Origin: Ilumatobacteraceae bacterium
Lineage (GTDB): Bacteria > Actinomycetota > Acidimicrobiia > Acidimicrobiales > Ilumatobacteraceae
Reading direction: 5' to 3'
Assembly: GCA_021299715.1 (NCBI GenBank)
Contig: JAJTEL010000004.1
Span: 62,001-126,000, forward strand
DNA: 64,000 bases
A program made the position numbers and the translations under genes. The notes under the pieces were generated by a model, which made no database searches, was not told the origin of the DNA, and saw only the letters and a list, made by a program, of their open reading frames with translations. The first letter of the stretch is position 1. The number at the start of each line of letters is the position of its first letter. Shown here in pieces: positions 46,405-55,037 of the stretch.

Positions 46405-47457
46405 TTACGCGTCAAACGCCAGAACACGACCGTGGACAACGACTCCCACGGTGGATCCGACATCGGGCAAAAGTCGGGCATGTAAACGCACGGTGGCCAT
46501 AGTTCCGTCGGCAAATCGAACATCAACGGTGCCGTCGTGTCCGAAGTACCGAGTGGCAACAACGTCACCCGTGACTCGTGCCCCAGAAGAATCAGCATTC
46601 ACAATTTCGAATTGTTCGGGTCTAATCATGACCTGCACAGACCCACTTGCATGTTCGCGAAGTAATTCAATGTCTCCAAATGATGTGTTCACGGTGTTGC
46701 CAATGGCGCCCACAGTTCCGCGCACAGACACTGTTTCACCAATGAATTCAGCAACTTCGGGAGTAGTGGGTGCGTGGTACACACTGACAGGATCTGAGAA
46801 CTGCGCGATATTTCCCTTCAGCAGAACCGCAACTGAATCGGCGGTAGAGAGCGCTTCGTCTTGGTCGTGGGTCACCCACACAGCAGTGACTTGTTCGGCT
46901 CGCAGAATGGTGACCACTTGGTCTCGAAGCGATTCCCGTAATCCTGCATCGAGTGCAGAGAACGGTTCATCAAGCAACACAAGAGTGGGACGTGTTGCGA
47001 GTGCGCGTGCAAGCGCCACACGTTGTTGCATTCCGCCGGAAAGTTCCGACGGCATGAGGGAACCAGATGTTGGAAGTCCAACAAGTTCAAGCATCTCGGC
47101 AACTCGTGTTTTTGTTTCGCGTGATTTGCGCTGTGTAAGACCAAATGCAACGTTTTGCGCAACGGTGAGATGCGGAAACAAGGCGCCTTCTTGTGGAACC
47201 AATGCAACACCACGTTGGTGTGGCGGTACCCATGAGTTTTCACTGGCAACGCAGACACCATCGATAGAGACTGAGCCGTGTTGTGGTCGTTCAAGGCCAG
47301 CGATGATGCGAAGAAGTGTGGTCTTTCCTCCACCCGATGGTCCGAGTAGGGCAGTGATGCTTCCGTGTTGAGCAGTGAGGTTGATGGAGTTCAGAACGTG
47401 CGTGGAGCCAAAACGATGGGACACACCGTGCAGTTCAAGAGCAGGTGACGATGTCAT
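46405..47457 (-). CDS. fbpC: Ferric iron ABC transporter ATP-binding protein
   Basis: A 350-residue ATPase of the Fbp/Pot/Mal group: Walker A GPSGGGKTT, signature LSGGMQQRVALA, Walker B LVLLDEPFSALDAG, H-loop VTHDQDEALS, and a C-terminal TOBE-like domain (about 230-350). Coupled to the permease by a four-base overlap (ATGA). Energises import of Fe3+. Confidence 0.88.
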   Translation of the reverse strand: MTSSPALELHGVSHRFGSTHVLNSINLTAQHGSITALLGPSGGGKTTLLRIIAGLERPQHGSVSIDGVCVASENSWVPPHQRGVALVPQEGALFPHLTVAQNVAFGLTQRKSRETKTRVAEMLELVGLPTSGSLMPSELSGGMQQRVALARALATRPTLVLLDEPFSALDAGLRESLRDQVVTILRAEQVTAVWVTHDQDEALSTADSVAVLLKGNIAQFSDPVSVYHAPTTPEVAEFIGETVSVRGTVGAIGNTVNTSFGDIELLREHASGSVQVMIRPEQFEIVNADSSGARVTGDVVATRYFGHDGTVDVRFADGTMATVRLHARLLPDVGSTVGVVVHGRVLAFDA

Positions 47458-48980
47458 GATCCACCATCTTTCATGGAAGACAGTGTGCCAAGAAGCGCAG
47501 TGGGAAGCGCTGCCAATATCAACATTGCCAGAGCAAATGGGCCAACTGCGGCGTAGTCAGAGATGGTGCTGAAGTCCCAAATCTTGGTAGACAACGTGTT
47601 CATTCCGGTGGGTCGTAACAGCAGCGTGACGGGTAGTTCCTTTACCGCAGCCAGCATGGTTAATGCCGAACCTGCAAGTACACCAGGCAACGCAATGGGA
47701 AGAGTGACACGCAACAAAGTCTGGAAAGAGTTTGTGCCAAGGCTGTGCGCTACCTCTTCCAACGACACCGGCGTTTTCTCGAGTGCAGCGCGAAGCGATG
47801 CCACCATCACCGGGAGAAAGATGATGACTTGGCCAAAGACCAAGAGCGGAAACTCTTGATACCACGGACGAGCAACGCGAATACCCACATAGACAACAGA
47901 GATGGCAACCACGATTCCAGGTAATGCGTGCGTGATGTATGTGAGGCGTTCGGGAAGGCGAGCAATAATGCCCTTGCCGCGAACCGCGCACCACGTAACG
48001 GGCAAAGCAAGCAACAAGGTGACAATTGCTGTGGCACTGCCGTTAATGAATGATTGCCCAGTTGCTTTCCATACGGTTGCCCAATCTGTTGCGCGCGTAG
48101 TGCTTCGTCCAAGCCATGACACAACATTCACTACGGGAACACCAACGGCGGGAACAAGAACAAACGACGTACCCACAAGCACAACCACGCGTGCACGCAG
48201 AGAAAGTTGTGAATGTCGTTGGCGCGCGGCATTAGATTTTCGTGCCGACGTGTCGTCTCCGCGCGCAAACGATTCAGCAAGCGTGAGAGCTAACGCCGCG
48301 GCAATGAGAACAAGTGACAAGGTGGCCGCACGCGTGGGATTAAATCCTGCTCGGTACGCCCCGTAAATCACCCATGTGAAGACTTCGTGGCGCATTGCTG
48401 CAACCGCGCCGAAGTCGCTGAGCGCGTAGAGAGCCACAAGTAAGCCGCCCGATGCAATGGGTCGACGCAGTTGTGGAAGAAGAACTTCCCGAAGAATGTC
48501 AAATGATGATCGCCCCATTGTTCGTGCAATGTCTTCGTGCACGGGGTCTAGCCGTTTCATGGCTGCTGCTACCGGCAACATGACATACGGATAGCAGGCA
48601 AACGTCAGAACTATGAACGCTCCTGTGAACCCTGAAATGCCAGGTAACCACGAGATCCAGGCAAAGGCAGCCAAATACGACGGAATTGCTAGTGGTAACG
48701 AGAACGCAATGGTGAGAACTGTGCGTCCACGTATTCCAGACAATGTGGTGACCCATGCAGCGAAGATTCCAATCACAATGCTTGCAAGGGTGACGGCCGC
48801 AGTGAGAACTCCACTGCGCCAAATCAGTGTGAGAGTGCGTTGCTGAATCAGCTCGTCAGTAAAGACCTGAATTCCACGGGAGAGTGATTGTGTTCCGAGA
48901 TACCAGACCGGAACCAGCGACACAATGGCAGCAGCGAACGCAAGGCCCAGTACGGGGAATGTCGCTCGCGTTCGTTGCAT
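47454..48980 (-). CDS. fbpB: Ferric iron ABC transporter permease (two fused permease domains)
   Basis: A 508-residue protein with about 12 helices and two EAA coupling loops (HEDIARTMGRSSFDILREVLLPQLRRPIASG in the first half, LEEVAHSLGTNSFQTLLRVTLPIALPGVLAG in the second), the normal fused layout of FbpB/SfuB permeases. Located between the binding protein and the ATPase genes. Confidence 0.9.
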   Translation of the reverse strand: MQRTRATFPVLGLAFAAAIVSLVPVWYLGTQSLSRGIQVFTDELIQQRTLTLIWRSGVLTAAVTLASIVIGIFAAWVTTLSGIRGRTVLTIAFSLPLAIPSYLAAFAWISWLPGISGFTGAFIVLTFACYPYVMLPVAAAMKRLDPVHEDIARTMGRSSFDILREVLLPQLRRPIASGGLLVALYALSDFGAVAAMRHEVFTWVIYGAYRAGFNPTRAATLSLVLIAAALALTLAESFARGDDTSARKSNAARQRHSQLSLRARVVVLVGTSFVLVPAVGVPVVNVVSWLGRSTTRATDWATVWKATGQSFINGSATAIVTLLLALPVTWCAVRGKGIIARLPERLTYITHALPGIVVAISVVYVGIRVARPWYQEFPLLVFGQVIIFLPVMVASLRAALEKTPVSLEEVAHSLGTNSFQTLLRVTLPIALPGVLAGSALTMLAAVKELPVTLLLRPTGMNTLSTKIWDFSTISDYAAVGPFALAMLILAALPTALLGTLSSMKDGGS

Positions 48981-49002
48981 GCTTACGTTCTTTTATGTTT
49001 GC

Positions 49003-50034
49003 TCACTTGGTGAGCAAACCAACTTTCTGAAGAAGTTCTTGGGTGAGATCTAATGACTTCAAGTCGGACAAGTTGATTGATGGCGCTTGCAGATCAGCAA
49101 ACGGGGGGAGACCGTCGGCTTGTGCGGCACCAGAAGTGAGGATGTACTCCCAGGTCTTTTTGCGGAAGTACTCCGCAGCGGTATCGCTCTGAAGAAAGTC
49201 AACAAACTTCTGCGCGGCCGACGAGTGTTTGGCGTTTGCCAAGATGCCAACACCTGCAACGTTCACTAGTCCACCAACGTCACCTGCGGCCATGAATTGG
49301 TTCTTTGCAACAACAGCATCTGCACCTTCGGCTGCAATCTTTTCTAGCAAGTAATAGTGGTTTACTAATCCAAGCGATACCTCTCCGGTATTTACTGCAT
49401 CGCGGACAGCACTGTTCTTTTCGTATGCAACTGGCTTGTTCTGCGCAAATGCCGTCAACCATTTTTCTGCGCCATCTTCACCGCGTAACACACGTAGTGC
49501 AGTAACAAACGATTGCCAGGAAGCATTCGTGGGTGCAAATCCAATCTTGCCTGACCATTGTGCGTCGAGCAGACCGTCAATTGTGTTTGGTGGCGTGGGG
49601 GCAAGTGTGGGGTTGTACACAACAACTCGAACGCGGCCAGTGACACCAACCCACTTACGGTTTTCTGAGGAGAATTTCGAGTCAACCAAAGAGAGTGTCT
49701 CCGTTGGTAACTCTGCAAGGTTGTCTTCCACGGCGCCGAGTGCACCGGCATCTTGTGAGAAGAACACATCGGCGGGGCTGGCAGATCCTTCGGTCAACAA
49801 AAGTGCTGCCATCTCGCCACTATCGCCATAACGAGCGTCCACACTGATTCCAGTTTCTTCGGTGAACGCTGCAAATAGATCTTTCACAAGTTCTTCGCTA
49901 CGGCCGCTGTACACAGTGACCGTGGTGTCTTCAGATACGGCCGTGGTATCGGATGAAGAACTTGACGAGCCACACGCCGTCAGCACGAACGACAAAGAGG
50001 CAACGGCAGCGATAAAGCGTTGAGATGTTTTCAT
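49003..50034 (-). CDS. fbpA: Ferric iron-binding lipoprotein
   Basis: A 343-residue secreted lipoprotein with lipobox LTAC (Cys21) and a Ser-rich linker. The periplasmic-binding fold contains VYSGRSEEL, FFSQDAGALGAV and the adjacent tyrosines in LVNHYYLLEK that coordinate Fe3+ in FbpA/FutA proteins. The start is backed by AAAGGAGG. Upstream are two iron-box-like palindromes, so expression is probably iron-repressed. Confidence 0.9.
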   Translation of the reverse strand: MKTSQRFIAAVASLSFVLTACGSSSSSSDTTAVSEDTTVTVYSGRSEELVKDLFAAFTEETGISVDARYGDSGEMAALLLTEGSASPADVFFSQDAGALGAVEDNLAELPTETLSLVDSKFSSENRKWVGVTGRVRVVVYNPTLAPTPPNTIDGLLDAQWSGKIGFAPTNASWQSFVTALRVLRGEDGAEKWLTAFAQNKPVAYEKNSAVRDAVNTGEVSLGLVNHYYLLEKIAAEGADAVVAKNQFMAAGDVGGLVNVAGVGILANAKHSSAAQKFVDFLQSDTAAEYFRKKTWEYILTSGAAQADGLPPFADLQAPSINLSDLKSLDLTQELLQKVGLLTK

Positions 50035-50052
50035 GGGTCCTCCTTTGGGGAG

Positions 50053-50091
50053 TTAGGCAGACCTAACACATAAGATGATAGGGGCACCTAA
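50053..50091 (-). promoter_or_regulatory. Tandem DtxR/IdeR-like iron boxes upstream of fbpA
   Basis: Two related palindromes, TTAGGCAGACCTAA (50053-50066) and ATAGGGGCACCTAA (50078-50091), centres 25 bases apart, 19-57 bases before the fbpA ATG. GTTAGGCAGACCTAA matches 13 of 15 positions of the right part of the DtxR/IdeR consensus (GTTAGSCTAACCTAA). Placement over the expected promoter supports repression in iron-rich cells. Confidence 0.6.
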
Positions 50092-50150
50092 CAACGATTG
50101 CAACTAGTCGTTTCGGGGGTCATGGGAACTGCTTGAGTACCGTGGGAGCC

Positions 50151-51860
50151 ATGTCCACAGCAGACGGCACTCCCATCGACATCAAGCCTCGTAGTCGCGA
50201 CGTCACCGACGGCAATCAGAAAGCAGCCGCACGCGCCATGTTGCGCGCAGTGGGCCTTACCGATGACGACTGGCAGAAGCCACAAATCGGTCTGGCAAGT
50301 GCGTGGAATGAAGTAACTCCGTGCAACATGTCGCTTCGTCGTCTTGCCGATGCAGCCAAGCAGGGTGTTCGTGCCGCTGGTGGTGTTGCGCTTGAGTTCG
50401 GCACCATCACCGTGTCCGACGGAATCAGTATGGGTCACGAAGGCATGCGCGCAAGTTTGGTGTCGCGCGAAGTTATTACCGACTCTGTTGAGACTGTTGT
50501 ACACGGCGAGCGCTTTGATGGTTTCGTAGGTCTTGCCGGATGCGACAAGAGCATTCCTGCAATGTTGATGGCGGCAGCTCGTCTCAACTTGGCAAGCGTG
50601 TTTGTGTACAACGGTTCAACAATGCCGGGTGTTCATAACGGAAAGAACATTGACATCACCACTGTGTTCGAAGCAATTGGTGCGTGCGCGGCAGGCACAA
50701 TGAGTCAAGAAGAGCTGAACGACATTGAAAAGTCTGCGTGCCCAGGTGAAGGTGCGTGTGGCGGAATGTTCACGGCAAACACCATGTCATCTATCGCCGA
50801 GGCTTTAGGTATGAGTTTGCCTGGTTCCGCATCTGCACCCGCAATTGATCGTTCACGTGAAGACGATGCGAAGCGCGCTGGCGAAGCAGTGGTGAACTTA
50901 TTGCGTTTAGGAATTCGTCCGCGCGACATTATGACGAAGAAGGCTTTTGAAAACGCCATTGCTGTTACGAATGCTCTTGGTGGAAGCACAAACGCAGTTC
51001 TCCACCTTCTTGCAATCGCAAGCGAAGCAGGAGTGGAGCTAGATCTTGATGACTTCAACCGCATTGCGGACAAAGTTCCCCACATTGCCGACACAAAGCC
51101 AGGCGGCAAGTACCACATGTCCGACATGCATCGCATTGGTGGTGTGCCAGTTGTGTTGAAGCATCTTCTTGGCGCAGGTTTATTGCATGGCGATGTTCTC
51201 ACCTGCACCGGGAAAACAATGGCTGAAAACTTGGCTGACGTGAATCCTCCACAACCCGACGGTGATGTTGTTCACCCGTTATCAGATCCCATTCACACAG
51301 AAGGTGGCATCAACGTTCTGTCAGGTTCGCTTGCGCCAAAGGGGAGCGTGGTGAAAGTTGCTGGACTCACAAAAGATCAACTTCAGTTCGAAGGACCTGC
51401 TCGCGTGTTTGACGGTGAAGACGGCGCAATGGATGCACTCATGACGGGTCGTATCAATCATGGTGACGTCATCGTTATTCGTTACGAAGGTCCAAAGGGT
51501 GGGCCGGGCATGCGCGAAATGTTGGCCATCACCGGCGCGTTGAAAGGTGCCGGACTTGGTTCCACCGTTGCCCTCATTACCGATGGCCGTTTCTCTGGCG
51601 GTACGTGGGGATTCTGTATTGGGCATGTCGCACCCGAAGCAGTAGATGGCGGACCAATTGCATTCGTACAAGAAGGCGACCGAATTCGCATTGATGTACC
51701 CAACAAATCACTTGACGTACTTGTTGATGCAGCTGAAATGGAAAAGCGGAAAGTGGGCTGGAAACCCAACCCACCGCGGTACACATCGGGCGTATTGGCA
51801 AAGTTCGCCAAGCTGGTACAAGGTGCCGAAAAGGGCGCCATCACCAACGTCTCGCTCTAA
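50151..51860 (+). CDS. ilvD: Dihydroxy-acid dehydratase
   Basis: A 569-residue Fe-S enzyme: cluster cysteines in [26 protein letters not shown] and [17 protein letters not shown]-terminal [21 protein letters not shown]. It makes the 2-oxo acids for valine and isoleucine and precedes leucine synthesis. ATG start preferred over an in-frame TTG six codons upstream. Unlinked from ilvBNC, which is 7 kb downstream. Confidence 0.95.
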   Translation: MSTADGTPIDIKPRSRDVTDGNQKAAARAMLRAVGLTDDDWQKPQIGLASAWNEVTPCNMSLRRLADAAKQGVRAAGGVALEFGTITVSDGISMGHEGMRASLVSREVITDSVETVVHGERFDGFVGLAGCDKSIPAMLMAAARLNLASVFVYNGSTMPGVHNGKNIDITTVFEAIGACAAGTMSQEELNDIEKSACPGEGACGGMFTANTMSSIAEALGMSLPGSASAPAIDRSREDDAKRAGEAVVNLLRLGIRPRDIMTKKAFENAIAVTNALGGSTNAVLHLLAIASEAGVELDLDDFNRIADKVPHIADTKPGGKYHMSDMHRIGGVPVVLKHLLGAGLLHGDVLTCTGKTMAENLADVNPPQPDGDVVHPLSDPIHTEGGINVLSGSLAPKGSVVKVAGLTKDQLQFEGPARVFDGEDGAMDALMTGRINHGDVIVIRYEGPKGGPGMREMLAITGALKGAGLGSTVALITDGRFSGGTWGFCIGHVAPEAVDGGPIAFVQEGDRIRIDVPNKSLDVLVDAAEMEKRKVGWKPNPPRYTSGVLAKFAKLVQGAEKGAITNVSL

Positions 51861-51945
51861 TCCAGACCTCGGTAAAATGGAGAAAACCCTTGCGGCATAA
51901 GGGGTTCAGAACTTTGTAGCACCCTTGTGGTGAGATACGAGTCCA

Positions 51946-53175
51946 ATGCCAGATACCTCGTCATCATCGTCGCCCGATCTCTCCACAACAACTGAACTGC
52001 CGCGTCAGTTCACCCTGTTCTTGAAGAACTCCGACTTTGGTGAGGTTGTCATGGCGGCGGTGCGTCATGCTCAGGACTCAATTGCAGACAGCACGTTCAC
52101 TGTGCAGTTCACTCCCACTCACTGCATGTGGTGGTTTCGTCGTCAGAACGTCAACATGTATCTCTCCACTGCAGATGATGGCGAAGAACGTCCACACGCC
52201 GGCGTCCTCACACTTCCTGTCCACTTCTTCGATTCCATTCGTCAGCTCCTACTTGATGACGAAGAAATTGACGTTGAATTGCAGATCGATCTCAACGCAA
52301 ACACCATCACGTACTCCTCGCATGATTGCACCTTTTCGTCAACTCTTCCTCAACAACTTGGTACAACGCCTCCAGCGCTTGCCGAACGTTCAACTCGCAT
52401 CATCGTGAACGCACCGCAAATTGCCCAGATCGGGCCGTTCTTGCGTTCGGTTCCTATCGCGCTGCCCGAAGACGAAGATGGTTCGCCCTACTCAGGTCAT
52501 CTGCCGTTTGTCACGTTCACCTATGACGGTGTGAAACTCACGGTTACTCGCGATTGGTCACGTCTAGACGGCCCAACTCTCAGCATCACTGTTCCTGCTG
52601 GTGGCGACTATCGCGGTTCGTTCTCCGTGTTTGCACCAGTTTTTGCGCAAGAGATCTATCTGTCCGATACGTACACGCAAGGTGCATTGACATTTGCGTT
52701 CAATGACGAGCAGCCCAATATCTGTCATGTCTCAAGCCCACGCTTCGGCATGGTGGTAGAACTCGGCTACGAACATGTTCTGCAATATCGCACCCGAATT
52801 GAAGTGGCGTTGCACATGGCCGACGCCGAATTCGAAGTTGCTCGCGACACTCGTCGCGGCTGGAATCCCACCGTTGTTATAAATGCAGGCGCACGTGAGG
52901 TCACCGCAACAATCGTGCCGGCCCAAGATCAACGTGGCGTCTACATCCGCCTCGATACTGAAATTGCCGCAGACGTTCAGTGGTCTACAGAACTGGCCAC
53001 AGAGATCAACTCGTGGAACGACCAATGGCCAACAGTGAAGTTGGTGTTTGTCAACAACGCAGTTCGCGCTATTGCCGATCTTCCTGCTGCCGGACTCGAT
53101 GGCATTGCTGACGTAGTAGTCGACCTGGTCGCAAAGGCCCAGATCGTCAACGATCTCATCGGGGCAGTTTTGTAA
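51946..53175 (+). CDS. Uncharacterised protein A: two clamp-like domains plus YbjN-like domain
   Basis: A 409-residue soluble acidic protein with no family I can name from sequence alone. I read three parts: residues ~20-137 (FTLFLKNSDFGEVVMAAVRHAQ at the start, then LTLPVHFFDSIRQLLLDDEEIDVELQI), ~149-274 (RIIVNAPQIAQIGPFL, TVTRDWSRLDGP, FAPVFAQEIYLSD, CHVSSPRFGMVVEL), and ~283-409 (long helix, beta hairpins, then LATEINSWNDQWPTVKLVFV and a C-terminal helix). The first two have the strand-helix order and size of sliding-clamp (DnaN) domains; the third resembles the YbjN/CesT chaperone-like fold. The protein at 53820 has the same layout and shares a D-W-x-R motif (D203-W204-x-R206 here), so the two are paralogues. 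Fold assignments are inference. 85 bases after ilvD. Confidence 0.7.
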   Translation: MPDTSSSSSPDLSTTTELPRQFTLFLKNSDFGEVVMAAVRHAQDSIADSTFTVQFTPTHCMWWFRRQNVNMYLSTADDGEERPHAGVLTLPVHFFDSIRQLLLDDEEIDVELQIDLNANTITYSSHDCTFSSTLPQQLGTTPPALAERSTRIIVNAPQIAQIGPFLRSVPIALPEDEDGSPYSGHLPFVTFTYDGVKLTVTRDWSRLDGPTLSITVPAGGDYRGSFSVFAPVFAQEIYLSDTYTQGALTFAFNDEQPNICHVSSPRFGMVVELGYEHVLQYRTRIEVALHMADAEFEVARDTRRGWNPTVVINAGAREVTATIVPAQDQRGVYIRLDTEIAADVQWSTELATEINSWNDQWPTVKLVFVNNAVRAIADLPAAGLDGIADVVVDLVAKAQIVNDLIGAVL

Positions 53176-53183
53176 TGGAACCT

Positions 53184-53199
53184 GCGAACAAATGTTCTA
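53184..53199 (+). promoter_or_regulatory. LexA (SOS)-type box
   Basis: CGAACAAATGTTCT at 53185-53198 matches the gram-positive LexA box CGAACRNRYGTTYC at 13 of 14 positions and contains the perfect GAAC-N4-GTTC palindrome. It lies just upstream of a plausible promoter for the genes at 53407-55424. A single short site can occur by chance. Confidence 0.5.
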
Positions 53200-53205
53200 A
53201 TAGGG

Positions 53206-53234
53206 TTGCAACGTCCCTAAATACCTGCCATACT
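53206..53234 (+). promoter_or_regulatory. Candidate promoter of the 53.4-55.4 kb genes
   Basis: TTGCAA (53206-53211), 17-base spacer, CATACT (53229-53234); each hexamer matches four of six consensus positions. Predicted start of transcription near 53241 would give a ~165-base leader containing the mini-ORF and a hairpin. Confidence 0.35.
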
Positions 53235-53279
53235 TCTCATCCCCCCAGACACAGCTCGCAATCAATGAAAGGAGTGCAG

Positions 53280-53318
53280 ATGTCCAAGAGACGGTTCATA
53301 GGCCAATCAACAATCTGA
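53280..53318 (+). CDS. 12-codon mini-ORF (possible leader peptide)
   Basis: MSKRRFIGQSTI followed by TGA, with a near-perfect AAAGGAG seven bases before the ATG. It is 88 bases upstream of the next real gene, followed by a hairpin. The ribosome site is stronger than those of most genes here, so it is probably translated; whether it regulates or is a short functional peptide is unknown. Confidence 0.45.
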   Translation: MSKRRFIGQSTI

Positions 53319-53337
53319 CCCTTCGGGCACCTACCTG

Positions 53338-53358
53338 TCCGAAAAACCAGATTTCGGA
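53338..53358 (+). other. Hairpin between the mini-ORF and protein B gene
   Basis: Perfect 7-bp stem TCCGAAA / TTTCGGA with a 7-base loop, no T run. Lies in the leader 35 bases before the ribosome site of the gene at 53407. Confidence 0.5.
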
Positions 53359-53406
53359 TTGTCCTATCCACACATCACAACCGTCCCTACAACAAGGAGC
53401 ATCTGC

Positions 53407-53823
53407 ATGTCCCATTCACCTTCCCCTTTTGGCGACGACTTCGGTCCGTCAGACGAATCTCTCATCGAGACATTCGTAGAAGTCGAACAGTTTGTTCTCG
53501 ACCTTGAACCCAAGGTTCGCGAAGTAAACCGTGTTCTCGTCCCACTGTTCGGCAAGTGTCCGTCATCAAAAGATGGCAGCTGGGCCTACATTGCAAAAGA
53601 CGATAACGACCAGTACTTCATTGCATTCGAATGTCTTCCTGTCGACAAGGCTTTCGGGCTCGTTGCTCGTTTGGCCGAGGTTCTTGCGCTTGTCGAAGAT
53701 GCAAACAGCCATGTGCGTGCTCGTGACAGCTACCAGCCAGACCTTGGTCACGTCATCGTCGGCGATGTTGCTCAGTTCAACGTTGTTCCCCACACTCACG
53801 TTCGTGTGGTGCGCAAGTCATGA
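53407..53823 (+). CDS. Uncharacterised protein B
   Basis: A 138-residue soluble acidic protein. Residues ~18-48 form a predicted helix (LIETFVEVEQFVLDLEPKVREVNRVLV), then SSKDGSWAYIAKDDNDQYFIAFECLP suggests a beta hairpin, a second helix (KAFGLVARLAEVLALVED) and a basic end. No family recognised. Start fixed by AAGGAG about nine bases before the ATG. Its stop overlaps the start of protein C (ATGA), so both are made together. Confidence 0.65.
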   Translation: MSHSPSPFGDDFGPSDESLIETFVEVEQFVLDLEPKVREVNRVLVPLFGKCPSSKDGSWAYIAKDDNDQYFIAFECLPVDKAFGLVARLAEVLALVEDANSHVRARDSYQPDLGHVIVGDVAQFNVVPHTHVRVVRKS

Positions 53824-55028
53824 TCCCGAACTTCGAAACCAACAAGTCCGATTGGACCATCCGCGTCACTATTGGCGAACTTATCGATGTCATGTCAGCG
53901 TTATCCATGATTGGGCGCTCCGGCGGAAACGGCGAGGCACACGTGTGGCTGACGAAAGTTCCGAAAGGTCCACGTTTGTGGATCATTCGCGAACGCATCA
54001 TCACCACATGGATCACTGCCGACGCAGAGTCCACCGACCCAACGTTTGCGTTGCCCATTCCCGATCGTTTCATTCCGCATCTCATTGAGGTGGCCTCGGG
54101 TAGTGGTGGTGCAGACCTCTTCTACAACGAAACGGAAGGCACCATCATTGGCCGCGGAACAGATCGTTACATCTCCACAGACCATCCAGACAATGTGGAA
54201 TTCACCGAAAAAGACATGCCGTACTTGGGCCGCATTCATGGTCATCACGAATCGCCTGCGGTCGCGGAAGTCTCGGTGAAAGACCTCACCTTGTTCACGG
54301 ACACGGTGCAGGACTTTCCACGTGACCCAACAGATGGTTCACGCGTGTTTCCATTCGTGCATGTGGCAATCGGCGATGGCCAGTTTGCGTGGACCATGGA
54401 CTGGCGGCGCTACAACGCAGGTCGCACAACAGGTTCAATTCCTGCCCGCACCAATGGTCATTCAACGTTCACGTTCTATCCGTACATCTTGGCGCGGTAC
54501 TTACGTTCACGAGACGATCACGAAGAAGCACGCATCTTTGTAGATGAACAGAACTCGGACTATGTGTTCATCACTGGCGACAAGTGGGGTATTCGCTGCT
54601 TGCTCGACCGTGAAGAACTTGCGCGTTGGAGCAGCGAGGTAAAGGCACAACTCGAGCGTGAAGGTTTTGAGGTGGAAGAAACCGAAGGGGAGCGCATTCC
54701 CGACTTCTATACGTTTACATTCGACAACCTTGAATGTTTCGCGTCGGTGCATTGCAAAGACGATGAACTCTCCGAGTACATCCGTCTCACTCATATTCTC
54801 ACCACCAATACCCCGGCCAATCGTGACGTTCTTGAAGAAATCAACAACATCAATGCAACGTTGTACGGAGCACGCCTGGTGTTACGCGATGGCGAAGTGC
54901 GCATCATCGTGGAATTCCCCGCCAAGGCCGTTACCGATATGGGGTCACACTTATCTGTGCTGAAAACCGCACTCGACCGTTGCAAGAACCTCACTGTGTT
55001 CTTGCCGCTTTTTTCCGATTCCCACTAA
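53820..55028 (+). CDS. Uncharacterised protein C: paralogue of protein A with clamp-like and YbjN-like parts
   Basis: A 402-residue soluble acidic protein with the same plan as the protein at 51946: residues ~11-131 (VTIGELIDVMSALSMIGRSG, PIPDRFIPHLIEVASGSGGADLFYNET), ~148-263 (VSVKDLTLFTDTVQDF, AIGDGQFAWTMDWRRYNAG, STFTFYPYILARYL, YVFITGDKWGIRCLLD) and ~270-398 (helix, hairpin, LEEINNINATLYGARLVLRDG and final helix). D194-W195-R196-R197 parallels D203-W204-S205-R206 of protein A and sits where sliding clamps have their ATDGHRL motif. The third part looks YbjN-like. Function unknown; clamp similarity is by eye and needs a profile or structure test. Confidence 0.68.
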   Translation: MIPNFETNKSDWTIRVTIGELIDVMSALSMIGRSGGNGEAHVWLTKVPKGPRLWIIRERIITTWITADAESTDPTFALPIPDRFIPHLIEVASGSGGADLFYNETEGTIIGRGTDRYISTDHPDNVEFTEKDMPYLGRIHGHHESPAVAEVSVKDLTLFTDTVQDFPRDPTDGSRVFPFVHVAIGDGQFAWTMDWRRYNAGRTTGSIPARTNGHSTFTFYPYILARYLRSRDDHEEARIFVDEQNSDYVFITGDKWGIRCLLDREELARWSSEVKAQLEREGFEVEETEGERIPDFYTFTFDNLECFASVHCKDDELSEYIRLTHILTTNTPANRDVLEEINNINATLYGARLVLRDGEVRIIVEFPAKAVTDMGSHLSVLKTALDRCKNLTVFLPLFSDSH

Positions 55029-55037
55029 GGAGGAACC

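Noticed and set aside
46451-47371. 306-residue open frame on the plus strand across fbpC
   Set aside because: It is antisense to a clear ABC ATPase with all motifs; composition is Ser/Thr/Arg-rich without domain character, a codon-bias shadow.
50133-50150. TTG start for ilvD six codons upstream
   Set aside because: The ATG at 50151 gives the usual N-terminus and the extension is not conserved-looking; kept only as an alternative.
51884-51906. Inverted repeat after ilvD as a terminator
   Set aside because: Stem around AACCCTT/AAGGGGTT is short with a bulge and no T run; too weak to list.
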